Source: Desulfurivibrio sp. (GTDB taxonomy: Bacteria > Desulfobacterota > Desulfobulbia > Desulfobulbales > SURF-16). From it: a stretch of 41,629 nucleotides of DNA. Both the position numbers and the translations under genes were made by a program. The notes beneath the pieces are model-generated. The model was not told where the DNA came from and did not search any database. It was given only the letters and a program-made list of their open reading frames with translations. Location: contig QZKJ01000012.1 in the NCBI GenBank assembly GCA_003605035.1, positions 1 through 41,629 on the forward strand. The letters run 5' to 3'. Positions 1 through 6,726 of the stretch are shown piece after piece; position 1 is the first letter of the stretch, and every line of letters starts with the position of its first letter.

Positions 1-48
1 TGGGTAATGGTATGACAATGATTCATTCAACCATGGAGGTTTAATCGC

Positions 49-1270
49 TTGAATACTGAATCATTGTTCGCTGTGGCCCTTGGTATCACTCCCCCTTGGG
101 AAGTCGAAGGGGTTTCTTTTTCTAAAGAGAATAAACGCCTTGATCTCAAGATCGGCTTCCGGCGTGGGGCCACCTTCGCCTGCCCTGTTTGCGGGACAGC
201 CGCTCCTGTTCATGATACCAGTGAGAAGTCGTGGCGACATCTGAACTTTTTTCAGTTCGAGACCTACCTGACGGCCCGTGTCCCGCGGGTGAAGTGTCCC
301 AACCCCGATCACGGGGTGAAACTGGTTCCGGTTCCTTGGGCACGGGCTGGCTCCGGCTTTACATTGCTTTTCGAGGCACTGGTCATGGCCTTGGTTCGAG
401 AGATGCCGGTTAAGACGGCTGCGGCCCTGCTGGGCGAACACGACACCCGTATCTGGCGGGTTATTGATCATTACATACAGAGTGCCCGCGCCCAAGCTGA
501 CCACGCTGAAGTTCGCCGCATCGGCATGGATGAAACCTCCGCCAGAAGAGGCCAAGACTACATCTCCCTTTTTTACGACATGGACCAGCGCCAGCTCCTG
601 TTTGGCACTGAAGGGCGTGACCATGAGACCGTCAAAGCCTTCACAGAGGATCTCAAGGCCCACAACGGGGCTCCAGAGAATATAACCGACGCCTGTCTTG
701 ATATGTCAAAGGCGTTTATAAAGGGGGTCAACGAAGCCCTGCTTCAACGCCGAAATTACTTTTGACCCCTTCCATTTGATCAAGCACATGAACGATGCTC
801 TGAGTCAGGTGCGGGCGGAAGAAGCCAGATTCTATCCCGAGATGATGAAAGGCAGCCGTTATGCCTTCCTGAAAAACCCCGAGAATCTAACCAAGAAACA
901 GGATGAAACCTTACACAGGCTCTGTAGTTATCGGCTAAAAACGGCCAGGGCTTATCTGATCAAACTGGCCCTCCAGGATGTCTATTTTTCACCCACTCGA
1001 GAGGAGGCCGAAGTTCATCTCAAGAAGTGGTACAGCTGGGCAATCCGCAGTCAGATTGACCAAGTACGGGCAGTCGCTAAAACCGTCAAAACTCATTGGA
1101 ACGGAATTCTGGCCTGGTTCAACAGCCAGCTTTCAAACGGATTCCTCGAAGCTATAAACGGCCTCATCCAGGCGACCAAAAGAAGAGCCAGAGGATATCG
1201 AACAACCAAAAATCTGATCAACATGGCTTACCTCATTGCCGGTAAGCTCGAATTCAGGCTACCCACATGA
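49..1270 (+). pseudogene. ISL3-family transposase, broken by a +1 frameshift
   Basis: Two reading frames together encode one ISL3-type (DDE) transposase of about 405 residues. The first part (49-765) starts at TTG, with a GGAGG nine bases upstream. It has the N-terminal zinc-binding pattern CPVCG with a downstream C-P-N-P-D-H, then a helix-turn-helix stretch and the start of the catalytic domain (GMDETSARRG, DMSKAF). The second part continues one frame over and begins with the conserved FDPFHLIKHMND block, which is readable from about 749. It ends with the family-typical GKLEFRLPT. The join lies in a short stretch near 740-750, where one extra base would explain the shift. Either the copy is inactive or there is a sequencing error; a programmed frameshift is less likely because no slippery run is obvious. 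I could not identify the terminal inverted repeats; the left end is cut or lies very close to the window edge. Confidence 0.85.
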
Positions 1271-1428
1271 AACAAGCGAGGAGCCATAAGAAGCAGAGAA
1301 ATCAGCAAATTGTGCAGGCTCATATCTCCCATGGGTATACATTGAAGGAAATAGCTGACTATCTGGGTATCCATTATTCCACAGTCAGCAGGCTTGCCCA
1401 GACAAAAAAATTGCATTGCAAGACCTGA
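1267..1428 (+). pseudogene. C-terminal remnant of a REP-associated (Y1/RAYT) transposase
   Basis: This 53-codon reading frame shares an ATGA overlap with the stop of the ISL3 transposase. It encodes the helix-turn-helix tail typical of REP-associated tyrosine transposases (HGYTLKEIADYLGIHYSTVSR). The catalytic HUH/tyrosine domain is absent, so this is a fragment, not a working gene. It may have been truncated when the ISL3 element inserted, or the junction may be a recombination scar. The start codon is probably fortuitous. The family match is by motif recognition only. Confidence 0.6.
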
Positions 1429-1471
1429 CCCCATTCTGTGTGACCACATTCTGTGGTGACCACATTCTCTG
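1426..1471 (+). repeat. Three tandem copies of a 15-16 base unit
   Basis: The unit TGACCMCATTCTSTG occurs at 1426-1440, 1441-1456 and 1457-1471. The first copy includes the stop codon of the RAYT remnant. Such short repeats next to a RAYT tail may be remains of the element's 3' end. Confidence 0.6.
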
Positions 1472-1511
1472 CGGGCCGCTCAGCCGCGTAACCTTCCCGA
1501 AATTTCTCGTC

Positions 1512-1553
1512 TTGACATACACCCAACCTGAGGCTACAATCTAGACAGACTAG
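1512..1553 (+). promoter_or_regulatory. Sigma-70 promoter and possible operator of the toxin-antitoxin operon
   Basis: There is a TTGACA at 1512-1517 and a TACAAT at 1535-1540, separated by 17 bases. Directly after the -10 box is CTAG-N5-CTAG (1541-1553), a small dyad placed where a Phd/YefM-type antitoxin usually represses its own operon. The promoter is strong by consensus; the operator is inferred. Confidence 0.6.
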
Positions 1554-1584
1554 CCAAAAAATAAACAGAGCAAGAGGTGTAATT

Positions 1585-1836
1585 ATGGGAAATGTATGGC
1601 AACTTCAGGAAGCAAAAAACAAGTTCAGCAATTTGGTAGACAAAGCCCGCCATGATGGCCCACAAATTGTCACAAAACATGGCAAAGAATCTGTCGTAAT
1701 TATTGCCATTGAAGATTACCAAAAACTCAACAAGCCAAAGTCTGATTTAATTTCTTTTTTTAAAAAATCCCCCCTTTCCGGCATAAACCTTGACCTGACA
1801 AGAGACAAAAGCTCTTCAAGGGACATTGAATTATGA
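1585..1836 (+). CDS. Phd/YefM-family antitoxin
   Basis: This 83-residue protein has the N-terminal Phd/YefM fold: WQLQEAKNKFSNLVDKA, then QIVTKHGKESVVIIAIEDYQKL. In this family that part dimerises and binds operator DNA. The C-terminal tail (about residues 50-83) is the part expected to wrap around and block the toxin. An AAGAGGTG ribosome site sits at 1572-1579. The stop overlaps the start of the PIN toxin gene by ATGA, so the two are probably translationally coupled, antitoxin first. The pair is AT-richer than the housekeeping genes that follow and lies among mobile-element scraps, which suggests horizontal transfer. Autoregulation through the adjacent dyad is inferred. Confidence 0.85.
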   Translation: MGNVWQLQEAKNKFSNLVDKARHDGPQIVTKHGKESVVIIAIEDYQKLNKPKSDLISFFKKSPLSGINLDLTRDKSSSRDIEL

Positions 1837-2252
1837 AATACCTATTGGACACCTGCGTCATTTCAGAAATCATACGGCCCAAACCCGCCACAAACGTCAC
1901 TAAATGGATCAAACAAGAAGAGGAAAACAATTTTTTCATCAGTGTTTTGACAATAGGTGAACTTCACAAAGGGATCGAAAAACTTGACGAATCGAGAAAA
2001 AAGGAAGAATTGCATAATTGGGTAGATAATGACCTCAAGGAAAGATTTTGGACAAGAATCATCGAGATTGACCTACAAACTGCGGTGACATGGGGGAAGA
2101 TCCAAGGAATGACAGAACGCGTTGGCAAGCCAATGCCCGCCATAGATTCTCTTATTGCCGCAACAGGTATTACTCATCATTTAACAGTGGCAACTCGCAA
2201 TATTTCAGACATGAAAGCAAGCGGAGTGGCACTTATTAACCCATGGGAATAA
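1833..2252 (+). CDS. PIN-domain toxin (VapC/FitB type ribonuclease)
   Basis: This is a 139-residue PIN-domain protein. The acidic residues expected for a metal-dependent RNase are in place: D6 in LLDTCVISEI, the Glu of ISVLTIGELHKG, and the Asp of AIDSLIAATG, with the C-terminal TRNISDM block. VapC-like toxins cleave tRNA or rRNA and are held inactive by the antitoxin encoded just upstream. The RNA target cannot be told from sequence. The length is normal for the family and no defect is visible. It probably acts as a stabilising or stress-response module of the accessory island. Confidence 0.88.
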   Translation: MKYLLDTCVISEIIRPKPATNVTKWIKQEEENNFFISVLTIGELHKGIEKLDESRKKEELHNWVDNDLKERFWTRIIEIDLQTAVTWGKIQGMTERVGKPMPAIDSLIAATGITHHLTVATRNISDMKASGVALINPWE

Positions 2253-2261
2253 TGAAAAAGG

Positions 2262-2335
2262 TTAATCGGGTAGCCGGGGGATTTTCGCCCCCAGCCCCCA
2301 CACCACCTGGCGACCACGACCGGGCGGTGGAATCT
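2262..2335 (-). other. Probable 3' end (domains V-VI) of a degenerate group II intron
   Basis: Read on the minus strand, this stretch resembles the last part of bacterial group II (class C-like) introns. There is a CCACC...GGTGG stem, then GTGTGG, then a GC-rich hairpin whose arms pair as GCTGGGGG with CCCCCGGC around a CGAAAAT loop. An unpaired TA precedes CCCGAT, which would supply the branch-point A of domain VI. No intron-encoded reverse transcriptase is present, and the domain V part is shortened compared with the usual form. It starts ten bases after the toxin stop codon. A covariance-model search would decide. Confidence 0.4.
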
Positions 2336-2495
2336 GCGGTAACGACAAAAGCGGCTATGGCGAGATAGAATGATGTTGTTGAGGTTCGTTCCTCACCCCC
2401 ACAACCTACCGTGCTCACAAGTCAAGCAATCCTGCGGGCTTTGGCGCCTGGACGGCAGCGTGAGACCCATGCGACTGTCTCTGTAACTTTCCCCG

Positions 2496-3074
2496 CTATT
2501 TCTTTTTCCTGGTTACGGCGATCTCGGCCATGGCATCCTTGAAGCAGGCCGGGCAGTAGCCATGGCTGATCCCCAGCCCGGTCTTTCTGCTGATGAACTG
2601 ATCCAGGGCCAGCCATTCGGTCATGCCGCCCGCATCCTCGTGCAGCGCTTTTTTGCACTCGCCGCACACCGGCAGGATCCTCTCATAAATTTTGATCTTT
2701 TTCGCCAGATCCTGCTGTTCGAGAGAGTTGGCGAGACGCAGATGCAGCTCTTTGCAGTCACAGGGTTTGAGCAGATAATCAGCCGCGCCGAGACGCAGGG
2801 CCTCAATGGCGGAGGCGACCTCCCCGTAACCGGTGAGGATGACCACGGCGATTTCCGGATCAATCTGTTTGGCCACCTTCAGCACTTCGAGCCCATTGAG
2901 GCCTTCCATCATCAAATCGGTGATAATCAGATCAAAATAGTTCTCCCGCAGGATGGCAATCGCCTCTTCCCCGTCCGCCGCCAGGGAAACCTCGTACCCC
3001 TCCCCTTCCAGCTCCAGTCCGAGGCTGTTTAAAATCAGCTCTTCATCATCGACTATGAGTATCTTTTTCTTCAC
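2496..3074 (-). CDS. Orphan response regulator with C-terminal Cys-rich motif
   Basis: This is a 192-residue protein starting at GTG. Residues 1-120 form a receiver domain with acidic pair D9-D10, phosphoacceptor D53, T81 and K103, all intact. After a helical linker, residues 135-180 carry a CGEC motif (C137, C140), a W, an ISHG and a CPAC (C174, C177). This tail recurs at the ends of many proteobacterial receiver and sensor proteins; it looks like a metal site, but its function is not established. There is no DNA-binding output domain and no histidine kinase next door. It lies 34 bases downstream of the S1-protein gene on the same strand, so it may be co-transcribed with it. Confidence 0.85.
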   Translation of the reverse strand: MKKKILIVDDEELILNSLGLELEGEGYEVSLAADGEEAIAILRENYFDLIITDLMMEGLNGLEVLKVAKQIDPEIAVVILTGYGEVASAIEALRLGAADYLLKPCDCKELHLRLANSLEQQDLAKKIKIYERILPVCGECKKALHEDAGGMTEWLALDQFISRKTGLGISHGYCPACFKDAMAEIAVTRKKK

Positions 3075-3108
3075 GTAACCAGACCGGCCCCACCAGGAAC
3101 ATGGCTGC

Positions 3109-4359
3109 CTAACTACCGATTTTCTTCTTCAGCAGATCGGCAAAGGTGCCCATGGATTTCTCTTTTTTCTCGCCGCCCGTCTCCTTGAAACGGTGAAACT
3201 CCTCCCGCAGGTCATCCTGCTGGGGTTTCCTGCTCTTTTTCCGGTCAGCCACCTTGACGGTTTCCTCGTTCTGCGGCAGGGAAAGGGAGATTCTTTTTTT
3301 CTCCCGGTCAATGCTGTCAAGGCGCACCTCCAGGCTCTGGCCCTGCCGGACCACCTCTCTGGGATGATTGATCCTGCGGCCGCCCCCCAAAGCGGAAATG
3401 TGCAGCAGCCCGTCAATGCCCGGCGCCAGGGTGACAAAGGCGCCGAAATCCGTGAGCCTGGCCACCGTGCCGGTCACCGCGGCGCCTTCCACCAGCGTGC
3501 AGGTCTCCCACGGATCAGGCAGGGTCTCCCGCAGGCTGAAGGAGAAACGCTCATGATCCCAGTCAAGCCCTTTGATCATGACCTCGACGTTCTGCCCCTC
3601 TTCCAGCACGGAGTGGATGTCACTCACCCGGTCCCAGCCGATTTCGGAAACGGGAATCAAGCCCTCAATGCCGCCGATATCCACAAAGGCGCCGAAATCA
3701 CGGATCGAGGTGATGACTCCCTTGACGGTCTGCCCGACCTGCAGGCTCTCCCGCATCTCCTCCCGCAGGGCGGCGCGCTGTTCCTCCAGGATCTTGCGAT
3801 GGGAGACAATAATGCTTTTGCCGTGTTCCTTGAATTCGACGATCTTGAAGGCATACTGCTGACCGATGTACTGGTCGTTGTCGCTGCTCTTGCGCAGGCC
3901 CATCTGGGAGAAGGGACAGAAAGCCCTGCTGCCGCCGATCCGGACCTCAAAGCCGCCCTTGATCTCTTTCTGAATGGTGCCTTCCACCGGAATGCCGCTG
4001 TGAAAGGCCTCCTCCAGGTGGGCCTTGACCGCGGCCCCGCCTATCTTGGTGGTGAAGATCTTTTCATTACGTTCAACCGCCAGGAAATAGACATCAATGG
4101 CGTCGCCTTCCTTGACGGTGGGATTGCCCTCCTGATCAAGCAGTTCGGCCAGGGCCAGGGCGCCTTCGCTTTTGCCGCCGAGATCAATGAAAATCCACTC
4201 CTTGGTGATCCGCACGATCTCGGCCCTGACCTTCTGTCCGGGTTCGAGCCGGTCCTGAGTCGCCTCGTTTTCATTAAACATCTCGGCAAAGCTCTTCTCT
4301 TCACTCTTGTTTTCTTCGCCGGCAGGCAGTTTTTCCTGCTGGGCATTCTCCTGGGTCAT
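3109..4359 (-). CDS. S1 RNA-binding domain protein with four repeats
   Basis: This 416-residue protein has four S1 (OB-fold) domains at about residues 41-105, 123-190, 208-276 and 291-362. Repeats 3 and 4 show the classic pattern (GVITSIRDFGAFVDIGGIEG; TDFGAFVTLAPGIDGLLH). The N-terminus is an acidic, flexible stretch, and the C-terminus (from about 365) is Lys/Glu-rich. Canonical ribosomal protein S1 has six domains and about 550 residues, so this is a shorter paralogue or an S1-like accessory RNA-binding protein. It probably binds mRNA or associates with ribosomes. The phosphodiesterase gene lies 13 bases upstream and the response regulator downstream, on the same strand. Confidence 0.85.
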   Translation of the reverse strand: MTQENAQQEKLPAGEENKSEEKSFAEMFNENEATQDRLEPGQKVRAEIVRITKEWIFIDLGGKSEGALALAELLDQEGNPTVKEGDAIDVYFLAVERNEKIFTTKIGGAAVKAHLEEAFHSGIPVEGTIQKEIKGGFEVRIGGSRAFCPFSQMGLRKSSDNDQYIGQQYAFKIVEFKEHGKSIIVSHRKILEEQRAALREEMRESLQVGQTVKGVITSIRDFGAFVDIGGIEGLIPVSEIGWDRVSDIHSVLEEGQNVEVMIKGLDWDHERFSFSLRETLPDPWETCTLVEGAAVTGTVARLTDFGAFVTLAPGIDGLLHISALGGGRRINHPREVVRQGQSLEVRLDSIDREKKRISLSLPQNEETVKVADRKKSRKPQQDDLREEFHRFKETGGEKKEKSMGTFADLLKKKIGS

Positions 4360-4372
4360 ATCAATGGACTCC

Positions 4373-4888
4373 TTAGTCGCCTAAATTCATTTTTTCGCCG
4401 ACCTCTACCTTTTCAACGGTTCGGGATGAGCTGTCGAAAATGGCAAAGGCGGGCTGGTTTTCCTTGCCAAGCATATCGCCGGGGTTGATCAACAGGGTGT
4501 TGTCTATCTGTTCAACGTTATAGAGATGATTATGGCCGCAACAGACCACGTCAAAGATGCCCTGACTGGCGATGCCCCTGGCCAGCTGTGGATAATGATG
4601 GAAAGCAATCTTTATGCCGCCGGCTTCGACGGCGCCCAGCACGCCATGATGGGTGATGCCGGGGAACCTGATGCCGCAGGCCTGGGAGATAAGGTGCTGA
4701 TCGCCGGCATTGTTGCCGTAGATCAGATGCACGGCCCCGGCGAATCCGGCCAGTTCATCGAGCATGAAGGGGGAGATCAGATCACCGCAGTGGATCAGCA
4801 GCTGGACATTAAAGGCATTGCAATACCGGACAGCCGCCCGCAGATTGGCCACCTGATCATGGGTATCGGAAATAATGGCGATTCGCAT
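4373..4888 (-). CDS. Metallophosphoesterase, YfcE/MJ0936 type
   Basis: This is a 171-residue calcineurin-like phosphoesterase of the small YfcE/MJ0936 family. The metal-binding motifs are visible in order: ISDTHD (D8, H10), HCGDL, YGNNAG, FHHYP and CGHNH. Family members are two-metal phosphodiesterases active on model substrates; the physiological substrate is not known. The length is typical. It sits 18 bases downstream of cobD and 13 bases upstream of the S1-protein gene, and is probably part of the leftward operon. Confidence 0.88.
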   Translation of the reverse strand: MRIAIISDTHDQVANLRAAVRYCNAFNVQLLIHCGDLISPFMLDELAGFAGAVHLIYGNNAGDQHLISQACGIRFPGITHHGVLGAVEAGGIKIAFHHYPQLARGIASQGIFDVVCCGHNHLYNVEQIDNTLLINPGDMLGKENQPAFAIFDSSSRTVEKVEVGEKMNLGD

Positions 4889-4906
4889 AATCCTGTATCC
4901 TGATTC

Positions 4907-5962
4907 TTATAAAATATCCTGCAATACGTTAAGACAATAAACATTCGCCTCCCTGCTCTTCAGGGACATGCGGAAATAATGCTCATCGAGCCCTGCAAAG
5001 GAGGCGCAGTTGCGGATCATGACCCTTTTTTCGAGCATTTTCTCCCGCAACTCCGCGGCAGACATTTCCCCCTTGAGACAACAGAGAACAAAATTGGCCG
5101 CACCCGGGATGACCCGGATATTGTTCATCCTCTGCAGCAGATCGACAAACAGGGGACGCTCGCGTTCGATGAACTGCCGGACCATCTCCACATACGGATC
5201 CGCATGTTCGAGCAGATACTGCCCGGCAAGCTGGGCCATCCGGTTCACGCCCCAGGGTTTGCGCTGCAGGTTCATGCTCTGCAGGTTAGCGGTCCCTGCC
5301 ACCAGAAACCCGAGGCGAAGCCCTGGAATACCATAAATTTTGGAAGAGGAGAAGAGCACAAAGAGGTTTGGCGGCAAATCATAGCGCAACAGGGATTTCT
5401 CCCGGGTAAACGGCAGGTAGGATTCATCCACCAGAAAAGAGGTGGCAGGATGCCGGAGGATGAAATCATACAGCTCGGCCGAGGGGGTCAGCGCGCCGGT
5501 GGGGTTGTTGGGATTGCAGATAAAGACCAGTTCGCCGCCCTGAAACTCGCCGGCCAGCCGCTCAAGGTCCAGCCGGAAATCCTGCTCCGGCGGCAGCATG
5601 AAGTCGCTGGCCGGCACTTTCGCCCAGCCGCAGGCCAGCCGGTAATCGGAATAGGTCGGGTTGACGATGATGGCCCGGCTGCCGGCAAACAGGTGCGGCA
5701 GGGCAAAGATGAATTCGGTGGTGCCGTTGCCCACCAGCACCTCTTCTTCCCTGAGCTGGAATTTGCGGGCAAAGAGGCCGCGCAGGGTTTCACTTTCCGT
5801 CTCCGGCAGAAAGGCAATCTGCTCCAGGCCCTGGACCAGCACTTCCCGCAGGCCGGGCACCATATCCATGGGCGTGAGATTGCTGCTCATGTCAATGAGA
5901 TCCTGCACCTCGCAACCCAGGGCCCTGGCGGTTGCGAAGATATTTCCACCGTGTACGTTCAT
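4907..5962 (-). CDS. cobD: L-threonine-O-3-phosphate decarboxylase / HisC-like aminotransferase
   Basis: This is a 351-residue PLP-dependent fold-type I enzyme. It makes (R)-1-aminopropan-2-ol phosphate, the linker of the cobalamin nucleotide loop, from threonine phosphate. I chose the internal ATG at 5962 because AGGAG lies just upstream and the protein then begins MNVHGGN, the signature start of CobD; the longer frame to 6016 adds 18 residues of no family character. Visible motifs are NPNNPTG (150-156), VDESY around 179 and SSSKIYGIPGLRLGF, where K208 should bind PLP. HisC shares this fold, but the start and the neighbouring cobU favour CobD. The 219-base gap to cobU contains a hairpin and a simple-repeat stretch, so the two may not be one tight transcript. 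Confidence 0.82.
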   Translation of the reverse strand: MNVHGGNIFATARALGCEVQDLIDMSSNLTPMDMVPGLREVLVQGLEQIAFLPETESETLRGLFARKFQLREEEVLVGNGTTEFIFALPHLFAGSRAIIVNPTYSDYRLACGWAKVPASDFMLPPEQDFRLDLERLAGEFQGGELVFICNPNNPTGALTPSAELYDFILRHPATSFLVDESYLPFTREKSLLRYDLPPNLFVLFSSSKIYGIPGLRLGFLVAGTANLQSMNLQRKPWGVNRMAQLAGQYLLEHADPYVEMVRQFIERERPLFVDLLQRMNNIRVIPGAANFVLCCLKGEMSAAELREKMLEKRVMIRNCASFAGLDEHYFRMSLKSREANVYCLNVLQDIL

Positions 5963-5988
5963 CGTCTCTCCTGTATCAATAGAGAAAG

Positions 5989-6007
5989 GCGGCGCCGGCA
6001 GCGCCGC
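5989..6007 (-). other. GC-rich hairpin upstream of cobD
   Basis: There is a perfect seven-base stem, GCGGCGC (5989-5995) with GCGCCGC (6001-6007), and a five-base loop. It lies 27 bases before the cobD start on its transcribed strand. No T tract follows, so it is not a standard terminator. It may affect transcript stability or be incidental. No cobalamin riboswitch box was seen here. Confidence 0.3.
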
Positions 6008-6103
6008 TCCGGCCATCTTAGCCGATGTCAGGCTGTGAAAAAATCAAATTTATCGCAGACAGAAGACGGAAACCAGAATAAAACGTGATAAAATCAATCA
6101 TTC

Positions 6104-6167
6104 TGAATTCTGTCTTCTGTCTCCTGGCTTATGGTTCCCGACTCCTGGCTTCTGGCTGCTGAATTCT
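6104..6167. repeat. Low-complexity pyrimidine-rich intergenic repeat
   Basis: TGAATTCT occurs at both edges (6104-6111 and 6160-6167). Inside, CTCCTGGCTT occurs twice (6121-6130 and 6142-6151) among other TCTGTCTTCTGG-like words. It fills the cobU-cobD gap. It resembles the purine-rich repeat after ispG in style (strand-asymmetric GA/TC words) but is not identical to it. Confidence 0.5.
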
Positions 6168-6181
6168 CTGGAAACTTGCAA

Positions 6182-6715
6182 TTATTTCAGATAAAGGGGC
6201 AGCCCTGCCGCCATGAAGACCACCTGATCGCAGCAGGCGCCGATCCTCTGGTTGCACCAGCCGGCCAGGTCCCTGAAGCGGCGGGCCAGGGGCGCTTCCG
6301 GCACGATGCCCAGCCCCACCTCGTTGGCCACCAGCACCACGGATACGGGGCACTCCCTGATTGCCGCGGCCAGATCGTCCACCCTGGCCAGAATCTCCTC
6401 ATCGGCCAGGTCCTGCAGCAGAAGGTTGGTCAGCCACAGGGTGAGACAGTCAATCAGAAAGACCTCGGTGTGCCGCCACTGCTGACGCAGCACCCCGGCA
6501 ATGTTCAGGGGCTCCTCGCTGGTCCGCCAGTCAGCTCCCCGGTTCTGCCGATGGACAGCCACCCGGCGCTGCATTTCCTCATCATCACCGGCAAGCGTGG
6601 TGGCGACATAGGTCTTGCCGGTAAAGCGCCCGCTGGCCCAGGCTTCGGCAAAGCTGCTCTTGCCGCTGCGGCAGCCGCCGACAACCAGCATGGTCTGTTT
6701 ATGCCTGGAGCTCAT
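6182..6715 (-). CDS. cobU: Adenosylcobinamide kinase / guanylyltransferase
   Basis: This 177-residue protein phosphorylates adenosylcobinamide and then transfers GMP to it, activating the corrin for attachment of the lower ligand. The P-loop GGCRSGKSS covers residues 13-21. The family blocks HRQNRGADWRTSEEP (with H54), DCLTLWLTN and VANEVGLGIVP follow in the usual order. Length is normal. The gene follows the radical SAM gene by 11 bases. Together with cobD it covers part of nucleotide-loop assembly; the partners cobS, cobC and cbiB are not in this window. The neighbourhood suggests cobalamin supply for the B12-type radical SAM enzyme, which is inference. Confidence 0.92.
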   Translation of the reverse strand: MSSRHKQTMLVVGGCRSGKSSFAEAWASGRFTGKTYVATTLAGDDEEMQRRVAVHRQNRGADWRTSEEPLNIAGVLRQQWRHTEVFLIDCLTLWLTNLLLQDLADEEILARVDDLAAAIRECPVSVVLVANEVGLGIVPEAPLARRFRDLAGWCNQRIGACCDQVVFMAAGLPLYLK

Positions 6716-6726
6716 CAGGGTTTATC

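Noticed and set aside
3193..4488. Long plus-strand ORF of 431 codons opposite the S1 protein gene
   Set aside because: It is a shadow: the minus-strand frame has four clear S1 domains, and the plus-strand translation has no domain and a composition typical of antisense reading.
4979..6088. Plus-strand ORF of 369 codons opposite cobD
   Set aside because: It is antisense to a gene with clear PLP-enzyme motifs and shows no family character of its own.
5963..6181. Cobalamin riboswitch upstream of cobD
   Set aside because: I looked for the B12 box and found none; only a hairpin and simple repeats are present.
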